Source: Excoecaria cochinchinensis (lineage: Eukaryota; Streptophyta; Magnoliopsida; Malpighiales; Euphorbiaceae). Taken from it: a stretch of 64,000 bases of DNA. The translations under genes were made by a program, and so were the position numbers. Of this stretch, positions 24,400 through 34,645 are shown in pieces. Each line of letters starts with the position of its first letter. Position 1 is the first letter of the stretch. Below the pieces are notes generated by a model. That model was not told where the DNA came from. It did not search any database and saw only the letters and a list, made by a program, of their open reading frames with translations. Location of the stretch: assembly GCA_947683425.1 (NCBI GenBank), contig CANTUQ010000055.1, forward strand, positions 2,964,001-3,028,000. The letters run 5' to 3'.

Positions 24400-24593
24400 G
24401 TATGTGTTTGGGTTTAGGGCTCCTGCGTTTTTGGGTTTTCTTCTTCTCCTTTTTCTAGTTTTGAGTTAAGGTTTGGATGAGTAATTACTGGATTTGTGTT
24501 TGTGTAAGTTGTTGTTGATAAGAGGAAGCTTTAGGGCAAGGAAAGGATTGATGATTGAAGCTTGAAAAATGATTTTGGGTCTTTGATTTCCAG
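24400..24593 (+). other. Candidate LTR-borne intron, LTR C 5' copy
   Basis: Donor AAAGAG|GTATGTG at 24400 and acceptor TTTGATTTCCAG|GTTTGGG ending at 24593, with a T-rich stretch between. Equivalent donor and acceptor pairs at similar spacing occur in LTRs B, D, F, K and N. Splicing is inferred, not shown. Confidence 0.45.
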
Positions 24594-25156
24594 GTTTGGG
24601 AAACTCTCCATTATGTGTATGAATCTTTGTATATTCATGTGTAATATAAGTTTCTTGAATGTGTTATTGATGATATATGATGATGGTAATGAGTGTTGGT
24701 TTAAATTGTTCATCTATGCATGTGAATAGGATTTTGGGTGAAAAACTGGGTTAGAGTGCACTGGACCTTTCTTCGGTTATTAAGCTGTTGTGGGAGTTTT
24801 AGAACTCCAAATGGTATGAAATTAGTGCCATTAGAAAGCTAAGATATATTCCTACAAATGGGTTAGAAATAGGTTTGAGATAATTTCAAATCTAAGTGTC
24901 CCAAAAGTGGTCAAGAAGTAGAGCTATCTTCTCTGGACTGGTTTAGGGGAGCACTATAGGTTGTTTAGATCATAGTTGAATCTGTAGATGTCAAATTGAT
25001 CTTCAATTTGTTGCATTTGAAATTTAACATCCTAGAGAACAAATGTTAAGAGGAAGGTTTGCCTAAAAATGTAGTTTAGATGCCCGTTTAGGCTGAACAA
25101 AAATGAGTTGTGAAGCAGTCCTGAATCCTAGCTTCTGTTTTGCAAATTTTTGGTAG

Positions 25157-25261
25157 GTCACGGTGGTAACAAAATTCATTACCACCGTGACATATGAAAA
25201 TCCTGGGCAGAATGCTTAGTTTGGACCTCACGGTGGTAACCAAATTCATTACCACCGTGAC
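25157..25261 (+). repeat. Palindrome array 1, LTR C 5' copy
   Basis: Two units, TCACGGTGGTAAC...ATTACCACCGTGAC at 25157-25192 and 25228-25261. The second has near-perfect arms of about 15 bp with a short centre. Confidence 0.9.
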
Positions 25262-25932
25262 CCCTTCTGTCTTGACCATTTTAGGTGTTTTTCTTCCCGA
25301 ATTGAACCCGTATTGCACCGAAACTTTCTAGGATCCATCCGATGTATGTTTAGGACATTTAAATGAGTATAAGAATAGTTATCACTTGGAAAATAAACAT
25401 GATTAGGATTAAGATTAATAGCAAACCAATGAAGTAATGATGTGTAATTGTATGTATTAGAATCAAGTCAAGTTTAATGACATTATTGAGCATTATAATA
25501 CTTCAATCCATATAAACGTGTATGATATGAACAAGTATGCATAGGTACGAAGTAAGATCTAAGTTATATACACATGAAATGAGTTTGCTTAATGATGTAT
25601 ATATATATATGGGATATGAGTAGTAAATGTGTGATTGAAGTAATTGCCTAACAATATTATATGATGCATGCATTGATAATAAATATTATTAGAATGTATT
25701 AGTATGCAAGATATCTATGATGCTATTATGGTTCATGTGGATATTTGAGTGATTATATACTATGATAATGGTAAATGTGCATTAATGCTTTTAGCTTATG
25801 AATTCCTCTTTTTAATGGAGACCCATAATGCGGCAAACCGGGTAAGTAAGTATTTATATATGTGTACAAATAGTTGGTATGAATGATATGATAAAGTGTG
25901 AGGAATAGCATTCTATTTTGGGCAGTGGGTAT

Positions 25933-26040
25933 ATCACGGTGACAACGTAATGGGTTACCACCGTGAGGTACCCCAAGATTTCTTTCTGCCGAAAGTTTTG
26001 GTATGTCACGGTGACAACCAATTTGGTTGTGACCGTGACC
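25933..26040 (+). repeat. Palindrome array 2, LTR C 5' copy
   Basis: Two units of the TCACGGTGACAAC type. In the first (about 25933-25969) the right arm is of the TTACCACCGTGA type, so the two arms come from different subtypes. The second (about 26006-26040) is TCACGGTGACAACC...GGTTGTGACCGTGA. Confidence 0.85.
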
Positions 26041-26339
26041 TACCCTGTTTTTGTAAAGAAGTGGTTAGTTGTTAAAAGTAAAGTTTGAATGTTAAGCTAA
26101 TGATTTGAATGTTAAGTTAATGATTGGCCTGACAATGTTTTCATATTCGACTCTGATAAATTTTAGAATATTGAATAGTGCTAAAGCATGTTGATGGAAT
26201 TATATTGTATGCTTTGTAATACGAATAGTATGATGCGTGACTAATATTATAAATCTCTTTATATGTCTCCTATACTGTGGAATAAGTATGATGACATTTA
26301 TATACTGTCTGTTTTGACACCTGATCTGAATGACGTATG

Positions 26340-26616
26340 ACCTGCGAGAGTCAGTCTAGTGGATAGTTAGGCATGCCTAATAGAGTCTTTCTGCTGCAGC
26401 TTCCGTTCCGTTTGGACCCCGATCAGGTCCCCCGTTTGGTTCCTCGCGAACCTTCTGTAATGTGGTTGGATCTTGTTTAAGATCCCCCAGAAAAATGTTT
26501 GTGAATTAAAAGTAAAATAGTTTTCGATTTGTACCTGTAAGGTACTTTCTGTAATCGGCTTGTACCCGTAAAGTACTTTCTATATACTCGTTATCCACTA
26601 CTTTGAGTCAGCAGGT
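26340..26616 (+). other. Multi-hairpin LTR block, LTR C 5' copy
   Basis: The outer stem ACCTGC...GTGGATA (26340-26365) pairs with TATCCAC...GCAGGT (26592-26616). Within it: TTAGGCATGCCTAA (26367-26380), GCTGCAGC (26393-26400), GGACCCCGATCAGGTCC (26414-26430), GGTTCCTCGCGAACC (26438-26452), GGATCTT/AAGATCC (26468-26485), GTACCTGTAAGGTAC (26531-26545) and GTACCCGTAAAGTAC (26562-26576). This is the clearest example of the block. Confidence 0.85.
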
Positions 26617-27076
26617 ATTTCGTTTGCTTTGTCTGATATGAATATGAGAATATGATATCCGAATATGTAAGATTTCGGTCATGTGAATCAGTTATGAATT
26701 CGAATGTGATTATGAATCTCTGATTGGGTTAAATGTGACTCAAACATGCCTATTGTGTGCGATTATTCGTATATACCGTATTATGACTGTGTTTGAATAT
26801 AATCAATTGTGGTTATAAGCATGTGAATTAGTACGTATACAAATGTGATTTTATACTGTTATCTATTTTGGTTAGCATGTGAAATAGTTTGTGCGAAGAT
26901 TTCACATTGACTATTGAATGATTATATATAAACGTGGATATGATCTGTTAAATGCATGACTTTTATATGTAAGTATAATATTATATGTGTTATAAATGTC
27001 CGCATATGCCGTTTACATGTGTTATGCCTTGGCGACCATTGTTAATGGCCGCCCATATTTTCTTGTGTGTTCCCCA

Positions 27077-27113
27077 CTAAGCGTTATCACTTAGCACGGG
27101 TTCTTTTCCCGTG
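27077..27113 (+). other. Twin hairpin motif, LTR C 5' copy
   Basis: CTAAGCGTTATCACTTAG (one stem mismatch from a G to A change) followed by CACGGGTTCTTTTCCCGTG and CAGGT. Confidence 0.85.
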
Positions 27114-27556
27114 CAGGTGGCAGGTTTGGTTCGGTTCGAGTCGCTCATTTGCAGGGTCGGCCACACAGGAGTTAGGAGTTATTGTTTCTGTTTTTTTGCT
27201 TCTGTAATTTGGGTTGTATATTCTGTAACCTTTTGTAGATGTGTTATATGTAAGGGCCTTACTGTAATATTCGGATGATGAAATGTCGTTCTAAGTATGT
27301 GTTAAGTTATTCATCAGTTACGTCGTCTGTTTTATGCTTCCGCTGATCGAAAGAGTGTATGTATGTGTGCATGTGCTTATGCTTCCACTTGGTGCTTGCG
27401 AGTGTGTGAGTTAATGCATGATCAGCTTTTACCGCAAGGTAAGTTTTTAATTATCCCGCATTTATGCATGTATGATTATGTATGAATGTATGTTTGTGAG
27501 TGAGCGTTGGTAGCGCTCTCCGGCGTCCTTCTAACGGGGACGTAGGGGGTGTTACA

Positions 27557-28676
27557 TTTAGTGGTATCAAAGTGCGGTTTGACGATTTTGGTTGTCTTAT
27601 TTGTTTGAGTATCGAGTCTTTGTATGTTACTTATTATGTGTCGAGTCTTTGTTGAGAGTCGGTTTTGTGTCGTGGCCTAATGCAGATGCGTCTTGTCCTG
27701 TGTGTGTTGTGTTAGATGGAGTCTGACCCTAGAGAGAAGGTGGCCGAGACAGCAGGAAGTGTGAACCCAATTAGTGCTGATCAAAGTGTTTCGTTTCCGT
27801 ACATCCTTTGGTTGGAATTCCGGTCCTGTTTCTAATGATAGAACATTAGTGCAAGGATTGATTCTGATTTTGGATAGGTTGACTGCTCCTAGGATTTCAC
27901 AAGGTTTTGTTCAGAGTGTACCTCAGTAAAGAAAGGTGTCGAGTAAGTGGATGAGTATTTGGATCTTGTAAGGTTTTGGTAGTACTCTATATGCCTGTCA
28001 GCTATCTCCAGAAAAGTGTTTGAATGAAAGCATATTGAATCATGGGGATGGGACAAAGTGCATCATTATAGCATCAATTGCATCACTCTGCATACCTGAA
28101 TCATCTCAATCTCATTGCATCATCATCATCCCTTTGACAATACATGATAAGCTTTTGCATAAATGTTTTGATTGAGAGAAAGCCGACAGGGTGTATATGT
28201 ACTATTTGATATTAAAATTAAGGGTAAAAATGATGTGCTCAGTAATCGTTTAGGAAAGTGTTCTGTGTTTGGTGAAAGATTGAGCAGAAAGAGTATTTCG
28301 GGACCTTATACAAGTGAAGGTAAAAAGGATTTTAGAGTTTGATAGGAGTGTTAATGGTAAAGAGAAACGTAAGTAGGACGGACATCTTTTAAGTAGTGAA
28401 GGATTTATGTAGCAATCGGCGAAAGTTAGTTGGTTTATGTGTAAAGTGTTTGGGTTTTAATTTCCGTCAGGCATTTGAGTAATGATTGTTCTGATAAATG
28501 TGTTTGATTCGAATATAAGAAAGTGATTTAAGAGTGTAGCGATGGCGATAAGTGTAAGTGAGTGAGTAGTTTGAGAGTGAAATGTATGAGATTGTTGGTG
28601 TCATGGAATGTAATGCTAGGAATTCTTTTCGGTATAAGTGAATTTCGAGGACGAAATTCTGTTAGGAGGGAAGAGT
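27557..28676 (+). mobile_element. Internal region of non-autonomous element C
   Basis: After the PBS, an ATG at 27716 opens a short gag-like start (MESDPREKVAETAGS...) that ends at a stop after about 40 codons; element B opens similarly. No capsid, protease, RT or integrase sequence follows. From 27994 the sequence matches the element A interior (1-350), including CCTGTCAGCT at 27994-28003 and the near-complement AGCCGACAGG at 28181-28190. The end keeps the FEDEI-coding stretch (about 28641-28656) and a PPT (GGAGGGAAGAG). This is a large-retrotransposon-derivative type of element. Confidence 0.75.
27562..27575 (+). other. Primer-binding site of element C
   Basis: TGGTATCAAAGTGC starts 6 bases after the 5' LTR. 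It matches the initiator-Met tRNA PBS with a G to A change at the ninth base. Confidence 0.8.
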
Positions 28677-30071
28677 TGTCACACCCCAAATCGGGTTTAG
28701 ACGGATTTGGCAAGCTAAGTCGGATAAGTGAAGGGTATTTCGGTAATTTGTGCATGAGTGAATTTGATAATAAGGACTTAACTGTAAAGTGATTAATTAA
28801 ATAAGTTAAGTGAGGGAAATTATTGGGTGTGCTTGTGGTGTAGGAATGTATGGTGTTTGTGGTGGTTTAATCTAGTGAAGTGTGTGTATTGTACCCAAGG
28901 ATGTAAAGTGTTTTTGAGTAATTATTTGGTGTGTGTTGTGTTTTGGTATCAAATATTTCAAAGCATTGATTTGAGGGATCATTTAGTGTGTGAGTGGTGT
29001 ATGGTACATTGGAGCATGAAAGTCAAAGTGGGTTTGTTGGGTCCAATGCTTGGTTGCCAAGTGGATTTGGTGGGTGAATGCATTAATGGCTTTTGTAGGG
29101 AATTGGAGAGAGAGAAGGCAGATTTTCTTTGGCTTCCCTTAGAAGCCATCAATGCTTGCCCTCTTTCCCCTCACTCCCACGTTCTCTCCTCCCTCTCACA
29201 TTTTCTTGCTTCTTCTTTCTTCATTTTCTGCACTTCTTCCTTTTCTTTCTTTTGGTTGGAGTTTGTACATGCTTAAAGGTGATTTTGATTGAGTTTTGGA
29301 GCTGGATTAAAGAGGTATGTGTTTGGGTTTAGGGCTCCTGCGTTTTTGGGTTTTCTTCTTCTCCTTTTTCTGGTTTTGAGTTAAGGTTTGGATGAGTAAT
29401 TACTGGATTTGTGTTTGTGCAAGTTGTTGTTGACAAGAGGAAGCTTTAGGGCAAGGAAAGGATTGATGATTGAAGCTTGAAAAATGATTTTGGGTCTTTG
29501 ATTTCCAGGTTTGGGAAACTCTCCATTATGTGTATGAATCTTTGTATATTCATGTGTAATATAAGTTTCTTGAATGTGTTATTGATGATATATGATGATG
29601 GTAGTGAGTGTTGGTTTAAATTGTTCATCTATGCATGTGAATAGGATTTTGGGTGAAAAACTGGGTTAGAGTGCACTGGACCTTTCTTCGGTTATTAAGC
29701 TATTTTGGGAGTTTTAGAACTCCAAATGGTATGAAATTAGTGCCATTAGAAAGCTAAGATATATTCCTACAAACGGGTTAGAAATAGGTTTGAGCTAATT
29801 TCAACTCTAAGTGTCCCAAAAGTGGTCAAGAAGTAGAGCTATCTTCTCTGGACGGGTTCAGGGGAGCACTATAGGTTGTTTAGAATATAGTTGAATCTGT
29901 AGATATCCAATTGATCTAAAATTTGTTGCATTTGAATGTTAACATCCTAGAGAACAAATGTTAAGATGAAGGTTTGCCAAAAAATGTAGTTTAGATGCCC
30001 GTTTAGGCTGAACAAAAATGAGTTGTGAAGCAGTCCTGAATCCTAGCTTCTGTTATGCAAATTTTTGGTAG

Positions 30072-30176
30072 GTCACGGTGGTAACCAAATTCATTACCAC
30101 CGTGACATATGAAAATCCTGGGCAAAATGCTTAGTTTGGACCTCACGGTGGTAACCAAATTCATTACCACCGTGAC
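30072..30176 (+). repeat. Palindrome array 1, LTR C 3' copy
   Basis: Two TCACGGTGGTAACC...ATTACCACCGTGAC units at 30072-30107 and 30143-30176. Confidence 0.9.
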
Positions 30177-30847
30177 CCCTTCTGTCTTGACCATTTTAGG
30201 TGTTTTTCTTCCCGAATTGAACCCGTATTGCACAGAAACTTTCTAGGATCCATCCGATGTATGTTTAGGACAATTAAATGAGTATAAGAATAGTTATCAC
30301 TTGGAAAATAAACATGATTAGGATTAAGATTAATAGCAAACCAATGAAGTAATGATGTGTAATTGTATGTATTAGAATCAAGTCAAGTTTAATGACATTA
30401 TTGAGCATTATAATACTTCAATCCATATAAACGTGTATGATATGAACAAGTATGCATAGGTACGAAGTAAGATCTAAGTTATATACACATGAAATGAGTT
30501 TGCTTAATGATGTATATATATATATGGGATATGAGTAGTAAATGTGTGATTGAAGTAATTGCCTATCAATATTATATGATGCATGCATTGATAATAAATA
30601 TTATTAGAATGTATTAGTATGCAAGATATCTATGATGCTATTATGGTTCATGTGGATATTTGAGTGATTATATACTATGATAATGGTAAATGTGCGTTAA
30701 TGCTTTTAGCTTATGAATTCCTCTTTTTAATGGAGACCCATAATGCGGCAAACCGGGTAAGTAAGTATTTATATATGTATACAAATAGTTGGTATGAATG
30801 ATATGATAAAGTGTGAGGAATAGCATTCTATTTTGGGCAGTGGGTAT

Positions 30848-30955
30848 GTCACGGTGACAACGTAATGGGTTACCACCGTGAGGTACCCCAAGATTTATTT
30901 CTGCCGAAAGTTTTGGTATGTCACGGTGACAACCAATTTGGTTGTGACCGTGACC
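30848..30955 (+). repeat. Palindrome array 2, LTR C 3' copy
   Basis: Two units as in the 5' copy. The first again pairs a GGTGACAAC arm with a TTACCACC arm, so the hybrid unit predates insertion of element C. Confidence 0.85.
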
Positions 30956-31230
30956 TACCCTATTTTTTTAAAGAAGTGGTTAGTTGTTAAAAGTAAAGTT
31001 TGAATAGTTAATGATTGGCCTGACAATGTTTTCATATTTGACTCTGATAAATTTTAGAATATTGAATAGTGCTAAAGCATGTTGATGAAATTATATTGTA
31101 TGCTTTGTAATACAAATAGTATGATGCATGACTGATATTATGAATCTCTTTATATGTCTCCTATACTCTGGAATAAGTATGATGACATTTATATACTGTC
31201 TGTTTTGACCCCTGATCTGAATGACGTATG

Positions 31231-31507
31231 ACCTGCGAGAGTCAGTCTAGTGGATAGTTAGGCATGCCTAATAGAGTCTTTCTGCTGCAGCTTTCGTTCC
31301 GTTTGGACCCCGATCAGGTCCCCCGTTTGGTTCCTCGCGAACCTTCTGTAATGTGGTTGGATCTTGTTTAAGATCCCCCAGAAAAATGTTTGTGAATGAA
31401 AAGTAAAATAGTTTTCGATTTGTACCCGTAATGTACTTTCTGTAATCGGCTTGTACCCGTAAAGTACTTTCTGTATACTCGTTATCCACTACTTTGAGTC
31501 AGCAGGT
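31231..31507 (+). other. Multi-hairpin LTR block, LTR C 3' copy
   Basis: Same order as in the 5' copy. GTACCCGTAATGTAC replaces GTACCTGTAAGGTAC in the fourth stem. Confidence 0.85.
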
Positions 31508-31967
31508 ATTTCGTTTGCTTTGTCTGATATGAATATGAGAATATGATATCCGAATATGTAAGATTTCGGTCATGTGAATCAGTTTTGAATTCGAATGTGA
31601 TTATGAATCTCTGATTGGGTTAAATGTGACTCAAACATGCCTATTGTGTGAGATTATTCGTATATACCGTATTATGACTGTGCTTGAATATAATCAATTG
31701 TGGTTATAAGCATGTCAATTAGTACGTATACAAATGTGATTTTATACTGTTATCTATTTTGGTTAGCATGTGAAATAGTTTGTGCGAAGATTTCACATTG
31801 ACTATTGAATGATTATATATGAACGTGGATATGATCTGTTAAATGCATGACTTTTATATGTAAGTATAATATTATATGTGTTATAAATGTCCGCATATGC
31901 TGTTTGCATGTGTTATGCCTTGGTGACCATTGTTAATGGCTGCCCATATTTTCTTGTGTTTTCCCCA

Positions 31968-32004
31968 CTAAGCGTTATCGCTTAGCACGGGTTCTTTTCC
32001 CATG
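31968..32004 (+). other. Twin hairpin motif, LTR C 3' copy
   Basis: CTAAGCGTTATCGCTTAG with a perfect stem, then CACGGGTTCTTTTCCCATG with one mismatch. Confidence 0.85.
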
Positions 32005-32905
32005 CAGGTGGCAGGTTTGGTTCGGTTCGAGTCACGCATTTGCAGGGTCGGCCACACAGGAGTTAGGAGTTATTGTTTCTGTTTTTTTGCTTCTATAATT
32101 TGGGTTGCATATTCTGTAACCTTTTGTAGATGTGTTATATGTAAGGGCCTTACTGTAATATTCGGATGATGAAATGTCGTTGTAAGTATGTGTTAAGTTA
32201 TTCATCAGTTACGTCGTCTGTTTTATGCTTCCGCTGATCGAAAGAGTGTATGTATGTGTGCATGTGCTTATGCTTCCACTTGGTGCTTGCGAGTGTGTGA
32301 GTTAATGCATGATCAGCTTTTATCGCAAGGTAAGTTTTTAATTATCTCGCATTTATGCATGTATGATTATGTATGAATGTATGTTTGTGAGTGAGAATTG
32401 GTAGCGCTCTCCGGCGTCCTTCTAACGGGGACGTAGGGGGTGTTACAGTTACATTCTGCCGAGAGTTGGAATATGTCACGGTCGCAACCAAATTTGTTGT
32501 GACCGTGACCTATCCTCAATTTACATTCTGTTTTGGACTTCAACATATCACGGTGGCAACCAAATTGGTTGTGACCATGACCTACCCTGTTTTGGTAATA
32601 TAACCCTAATGTGTTTGGACTTTCAAATGGTAAGGCTTTAAGCTCAGATGAATGACATTATGTGTAAGCATTATGTGTGTATTAAATGATGTATAATCGC
32701 ACATGAGCATGATGAGTCTTGAGCTTAATTAAGTAGGTACTTAATGACCATGAGTAAGTGAACTTGAGAAGCATAAAGTGTATGCAAGTGATGTGGAAAA
32801 TTTGATGTGCTAAAGTACATGTGTAAAAGAGAATGTGATCATGAATGATATATGTGTTATGAAGAATGATCAATGTGAAATGGATAACATCACTAAATAA
32901 CTTAA

Positions 32906-33158
32906 GCCTGCAAGTCAAGTAGTGGATAGTTAGGCATGCCTATAGGGTCAAAGTGCTGCAGCCTAATGCGTTCATTGTGTCTGATTCCTTGGGAATCACA
33001 ATACGAAAACAATGCGTATAATCCTTGCTGGATTCTATTACATGTGGAATGATATTATGTACCTAAGGGTACCAATGCGCATATGAGATTTCAATGTGAT
33101 TTTAGTACCGCGGTGGTACAAATGCGAAACCTGTTATCCGCATCATTGAATTGCAGGC
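32906..33158 (+). other. Multi-hairpin LTR block, LTR B 3' copy
   Basis: The outer arms GCCTGCAA and TTGCAGGC pair perfectly; GTGGATA faces TATCCGC. The inner stems are as in the 5' copy, with GTACCGCGGTGGTAC-like changes that keep most pairing. Confidence 0.8.
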
Positions 33159-33379
33159 AATTTAATAAATGGAAATGGCAATTGAGCAATCATTATGTAT
33201 GTTATAATATGGAATTATGTGATTGTGCTGGATAATGTTTATGTGTAAGTATGTTAGAGGACTATGCTATGTTTATTATGATACCTGAAGTTCAATGATA
33301 AGCTAAGCATGATCTTGTGCATGTAGTAGGAGATGTTATTATTTGTATGATATGTTACTTGTTATATAAGTGTTCCCCA

Positions 33380-33418
33380 CTAAGCGTTATCGCTTAGTAC
33401 GGGTTACTCTAATCCGTG
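33380..33418 (+). other. Twin hairpin motif, LTR B 3' copy
   Basis: CTAAGCGTTATCGCTTAG, then TACGG...CCGTG(TA). Confidence 0.8.
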
Positions 33419-33813
33419 TAGGTACGAACGAGAGAGGATCGAAGGACGTTCCCACATAGCAATGGTCAACAATAGGAGTGCTATTGGTGTAGGTTTTGGG
33501 GGTTGATGCCATGGGAATTTTGTATAGTTATTGTGTATATAAGTATGTAAGGGCATGTAATAATATGATGGCTAAGTAAGTATACTTATAGACTATATAT
33601 GACTGCATGTGGAGTGTATGATCTTAATGATTGATCCATAGATAATTGGCATGAAATGCATGATGACATGAATGTGAAGTGACGAAATTTTATTGTACAG
33701 GTTTCAATAAGAGTTTGATAGTAAGTATGTGTATGTTTTCTGTGTGTTGTACAGCCATTCCTGACTAGATTAGCTGAGCTAGTTTGATAGTTCGGAATGG
33801 GCATCACATGTGG

Positions 33814-33971
33814 GCTATGTGGTTACTATCCTAAATGGCTATATAGACACTGGGTCCTAACACAGTCCAGATCAGAGTTACCCGATGAAGATATTGGTAC
33901 CCGTTTTCAGGCAAACGAAAGAAGGTTGTAGGTTTTCGCCTTTTGAATTCACAAGGATTAAAGGTCCTCGA
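33814..33971 (+). mobile_element. Small Tat-like LTR fragment
   Basis: From about 33850 the text TAGACACTGGGTCCTAACAC, followed by CAGATCAGAGTTACC, resembles the start of LTRs G and I (TAGACACCxGGTCC...GATCAGG.TTACC). It is cut at 33971 by LTR M and separated from flanking DNA by element B. Confidence 0.5.
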
Positions 33972-34369
33972 TGTAATGCTCGTTCTCGACCATAAGATTA
34001 GCTCAGCTAAAGCAGTCGAGAACATTCATTACACGACAACCACATGCACATAAACTCTAACACACACACATGCCAAAACCTATACTATTAAATTTCATTA
34101 CTCACACATTCACATGCAGCGGATATCTCATGCTAGAACTTATGCATCCAAGTAAATAGATACATCATACACTAATTATTACAATACTTAGTCATTTAGT
34201 TCTTTACATACTTCTTGGTTGCAAAGGAGCATACAAAACTTGTACAAAATACATTGCCCATATACCCAAAACCTACACTATAGGTACTCTTAGTGTTCAC
34301 CGTTGGCAATGCGGGTCCGTCCTTCACAATCACTTCGCGTTCAAACCTACACAGATTAGAAAACCCGTC

Positions 34370-34387
34370 CTAAGCGATAACGCTTAG
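34370..34387 (-). other. Twin hairpin motif, LTR M
   Basis: CTAAGCGATAACGCTTAG on the plus strand (perfect stem). The adjoining CACGGG stem is decayed. Confidence 0.75.
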
Positions 34388-34645
34388 TGGGGAAAACAAT
34401 ACATAGCATACAATACAATAAATATATTAATGCATAAGGTATACCATAATATAAGCAAGTAAAGATGTGTTCTAGCTTCAATAACTTCCACTCATCACAT
34501 GCATCTAATTTCAGTGCTCTAGCATAAGATAATCATAACATACTCCACATTATTATATCAAATTCGCGCATATACTTTGCATTTGAATTCACAAGTAGCT
34601 TGCTTACTTCACATTATTTGATTAATTAACATACTTATTTAGCCT

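Larger units (their letters stand above)
23762..27556 (+). mobile_element. 5' LTR of element C
   Basis: It contains, in order: candidate intron 24400-24593, array 1 (25157-25261), array 2 (25933-26040), multi-hairpin block (26340-26616) and twin hairpin (27077-27113). The 149-residue open frame at 23912-24361 lies in the LTR and is repeated in the other copy (28827-29276); it resembles no known domain and I treat it as chance. Confidence 0.9.
23762..32447 (+). mobile_element. Non-autonomous LTR element C, nested in LTR B
   Basis: Two long LTRs, 23762-27556 (3795 bp) and 28677-32447 (3771 bp), flank a 1.12-kb interior with almost no coding sequence. Both begin TGTCACACCCCAAATCGGG and end GGGGGTGTTACA. 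The flanks GTTGC (23757-23761) and GTTAC (32448-32452) are the 5-bp target duplication with one G to A change; the unoccupied site is visible in the B 5' LTR near 14873. With LTRs but no protease, RT or integrase, it would have needed enzymes from a relative. Confidence 0.9.
28677..32447 (+). mobile_element. 3' LTR of element C
   Basis: It starts TGTCACACCCC after the PPT and ends TGTTACA. Differences from the 5' copy are scattered single bases and a few short indels (for example near 26085/30995). Array 1, array 2, hairpin block and twin hairpin are all retained. Confidence 0.9.
13685..33808 (+). mobile_element. Complete but decayed chromovirus-type Ty3/gypsy element B, with nested insertions
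   Basis: The TSD TGTGG is seen at 13680-13684 and 33809-33813. 5' LTR 13685-17896, PBS at 17902, gag-pol pseudogene 18009-22550, PPT near 22540-22554, and a 3' LTR in two parts (22555-23761 and 32448-33808). Two later insertions are visible: a copia-like solo LTR in the 5' LTR and element C in the 3' LTR. Without them the element is about 9.8 kb with LTRs of about 2.55 kb. Gag-pol carries many stops and frameshifts, so B is dead. Confidence 0.9.
32448..33808 (+). mobile_element. 3' LTR of element B, second part
   Basis: Resumes after element C with the duplicated GTTAC, then two more array units (about 32476 and 32549), the multi-hairpin block (32906-33158) and the twin hairpin (33380-33418). 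It ends GGGCATCACA at 33808 (TGTCACA in the 5' copy). It lacks the copia-like solo LTR, which fixes that insertion as later than B. Confidence 0.9.
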
